Source: Pseudomonadota bacterium
GTDB lineage: Bacteria > Pseudomonadota > Alphaproteobacteria > Reyranellales > Reyranellaceae
Reading direction: 5' to 3'
DNA: 21,727 bases
Assembly: GCA_023416135.1 (NCBI GenBank)
Contig: JAEZIF010000050.1
Location: forward strand, 1-21,727
Part shown: positions 20,939 through 21,727 of the stretch, one piece after another
Numbering within the stretch: the stretch's first letter is position 1
How the letters are laid out: each line of letters opens with the position of its first letter
Notes under the pieces: model-generated
What the model was told of the DNA's origin: nothing
The model's input: the letters and a program-made list of their open reading frames with translations, nothing else
Database searches by the model: none
Translations under genes and position numbers: made by a program

Positions 20939-21727
20939 TCACGGATCGATGCGATGCTTGAACGAAACCGGCCCGGTGCCGATGGCGCGCTTGAGCGTGG
21001 CGCAGATCACGTCGCGCGTCTCGGATGGCAGGATGATGTCGTCGATCAGTGCCCGCTCGGCGGCGAGCTCGCCCGCGCCCTGGTCCAGCACCTTCTGCAG
21101 CAGCTCGGCGCGAAGTTTGTCCGGCTCCTTGGAGGCGGCGATGGCGCGGCCGTGCACCAGCTCGACGCCAGCGCTCGGGCCCATGGCGTCGAAGAACGAG
21201 GTCGGCCAGCCGACGATCAGGTCGGGGTTCATCGTCTTGCCGCACATCGCGATGTAGGCGAGCCCGATCGCCTTGCGCACGACGATCGTGACCTTCGGCA
21301 CGCTGGTGGCGATCAGCGTGTTGAGCAGCCGCGAGGCCAGGCTCACCATGCGATGCTTCTCCATGTCGGGGCCGACAAGGAAGCCTGGGCAGTCGCAGAA
21401 GAAGACCAGCGGAATGTGGAAGGCGTCGCAGATGTCGATGAACTTGCGAGCCTTGATGCCGGCTTCGTGGTTGAGCGCCCCGGCGAGATGCATCGGGTTA
21501 TTGGCGACGATGCCAACCACCTCACCGTTCATGCGGGCGAGCGTCGTCACCAGGTTGCGCCCGTACCGCGGGCGGTAGTCGAAGGTCTCGCCGCCGTCGA
21601 CCAGCAACTGGATGAGGTGGTGCATGTTGTAGCCGCGGCGATGGTTCTCCGAGACCAGGGCGTCGACCTTCGCCTTGCCCTCGGCGCTGTCGACCCGGGC
21701 CCGGCCCCGCGGCGCCGGGGGCGGGCG
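20939..21727 (-). CDS. Acyl-CoA carboxylase carboxyltransferase subunit, C-terminal part (partial)
   Basis: The frame is open from the stop at 20939 to the window edge, so the N-terminal part of the gene lies beyond 21727. About 262 residues are visible. They cover the end of the linker and the CT-C domain of the propionyl/methylcrotonyl/geranyl-CoA carboxylase beta-type family: GYNMHHLIQLLVDGGETFDYRPRYG, GIVANNPMHLAGAL, ARKFIDICDAFHIPLVFFCD with CPGFLVG, VRKAIGLAYIAMCGK, and IVGWPTSFFDAMGPSAGVEL. This subunit transfers CO2 from carboxybiotin to an acyl-CoA. The visible linker is unusually rich in Pro, Ala and Arg near the edge. The biotinyl carrier at 17138-17368 is a plausible partner; biotin carboxylase is expected upstream. 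Which acyl-CoA is carboxylated cannot be told. Confidence 0.9.
   Translation of the reverse strand, partial: RPPPAPRGRARVDSAEGKAKVDALVSENHRRGYNMHHLIQLLVDGGETFDYRPRYGRNLVTTLARMNGEVVGIVANNPMHLAGALNHEAGIKARKFIDICDAFHIPLVFFCDCPGFLVGPDMEKHRMVSLASRLLNTLIATSVPKVTIVVRKAIGLAYIAMCGKTMNPDLIVGWPTSFFDAMGPSAGVELVHGRAIAASKEPDKLRAELLQKVLDQGAGELAAERALIDDIILPSETRDVICATLKRAIGTGPVSFKHRIDP

Noticed and set aside
20913..21245. N-terminal extension of the FAD protein to 633 residues.
   Set aside because: The extra sequence overlaps the carboxyltransferase gene and is Arg/Ala-rich noise. The FAD fold begins right after the ATG at 20912.
1..21727. Search by eye for CRISPR arrays, tRNA/rRNA genes, transposases, integrases and toxin-antitoxin pairs.
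   Set aside because: No regularly spaced repeats, cloverleaf-like genes or mobile-element protein motifs were seen; nearly all sequence is accounted for by transport and catabolic genes.

Overview
The window looks like a chromosomal catabolic/transport region of a high-GC alphaproteobacterium. The evidence is strong G/C third-position bias, several GTG starts, ATGA/TGATG operon overlaps, and GCATGAT-type palindromic repeats containing AAGTGGAA, as I recall them from Rhizobiales and relatives. I cannot name the genus. No tRNA, rRNA, CRISPR, transposase or phage gene was seen.

Layout. (1) Positions 1-7273, + strand, one apparent operon: a 5'-truncated family-5 (peptide/nickel type) ABC solute-binding protein (SBP), an acyl-CoA-dehydrogenase-fold protein, a second family-5 SBP, two Dpp/Opp-type permeases, and an SDR dehydrogenase of the (3R)-hydroxyacyl-CoA type. 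No ATPase for this transporter lies in the window. (2) 7287-8669, - strand: a MocR/GntR-aminotransferase regulator, convergent with operon 1 and divergent from operon 2. A hairpin whose stem holds both stop codons separates it from operon 1. (3) 8907-17131, + strand: two tandem NitT/TauT-type SBPs, two tandem acyl-CoA ligases, an acyl-CoA-dehydrogenase-fold protein, then the NitT/TauT ATPase and permease. (4) 17138-17368, - strand: a 76-residue biotinyl carrier. (5) 17461-19063, + strand: a third acyl-CoA-dehydrogenase-fold protein and a MaoC hydratase. (6) 19064-19343: a 280-base intergenic stretch with three inverted repeats. (7) 19344 to the window end, - strand: an FAD dehydrogenase preceded by the C-terminal part of a biotin-dependent carboxyltransferase that runs off the window.

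How the genes may work together (inference): two different importers bring in small organic acids or related compounds, and CoA ligases activate them. The acyl-CoA-dehydrogenase-fold enzymes, MaoC hydratase, SDR dehydrogenase, FAD dehydrogenase and biotin carboxylase then process the products. The most interesting observation is that none of the three acyl-CoA-dehydrogenase-fold proteins shows the usual catalytic glutamate. Two of them instead carry a C-terminal RD-x3-H-x2-H pattern like that of DszC-type flavin monooxygenases. The locus may therefore do oxygenation coupled to CoA chemistry rather than plain beta-oxidation. A second theme is doubling: most functions are present as adjacent or near-adjacent paralogue pairs. 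The substrate cannot be read from the sequence.
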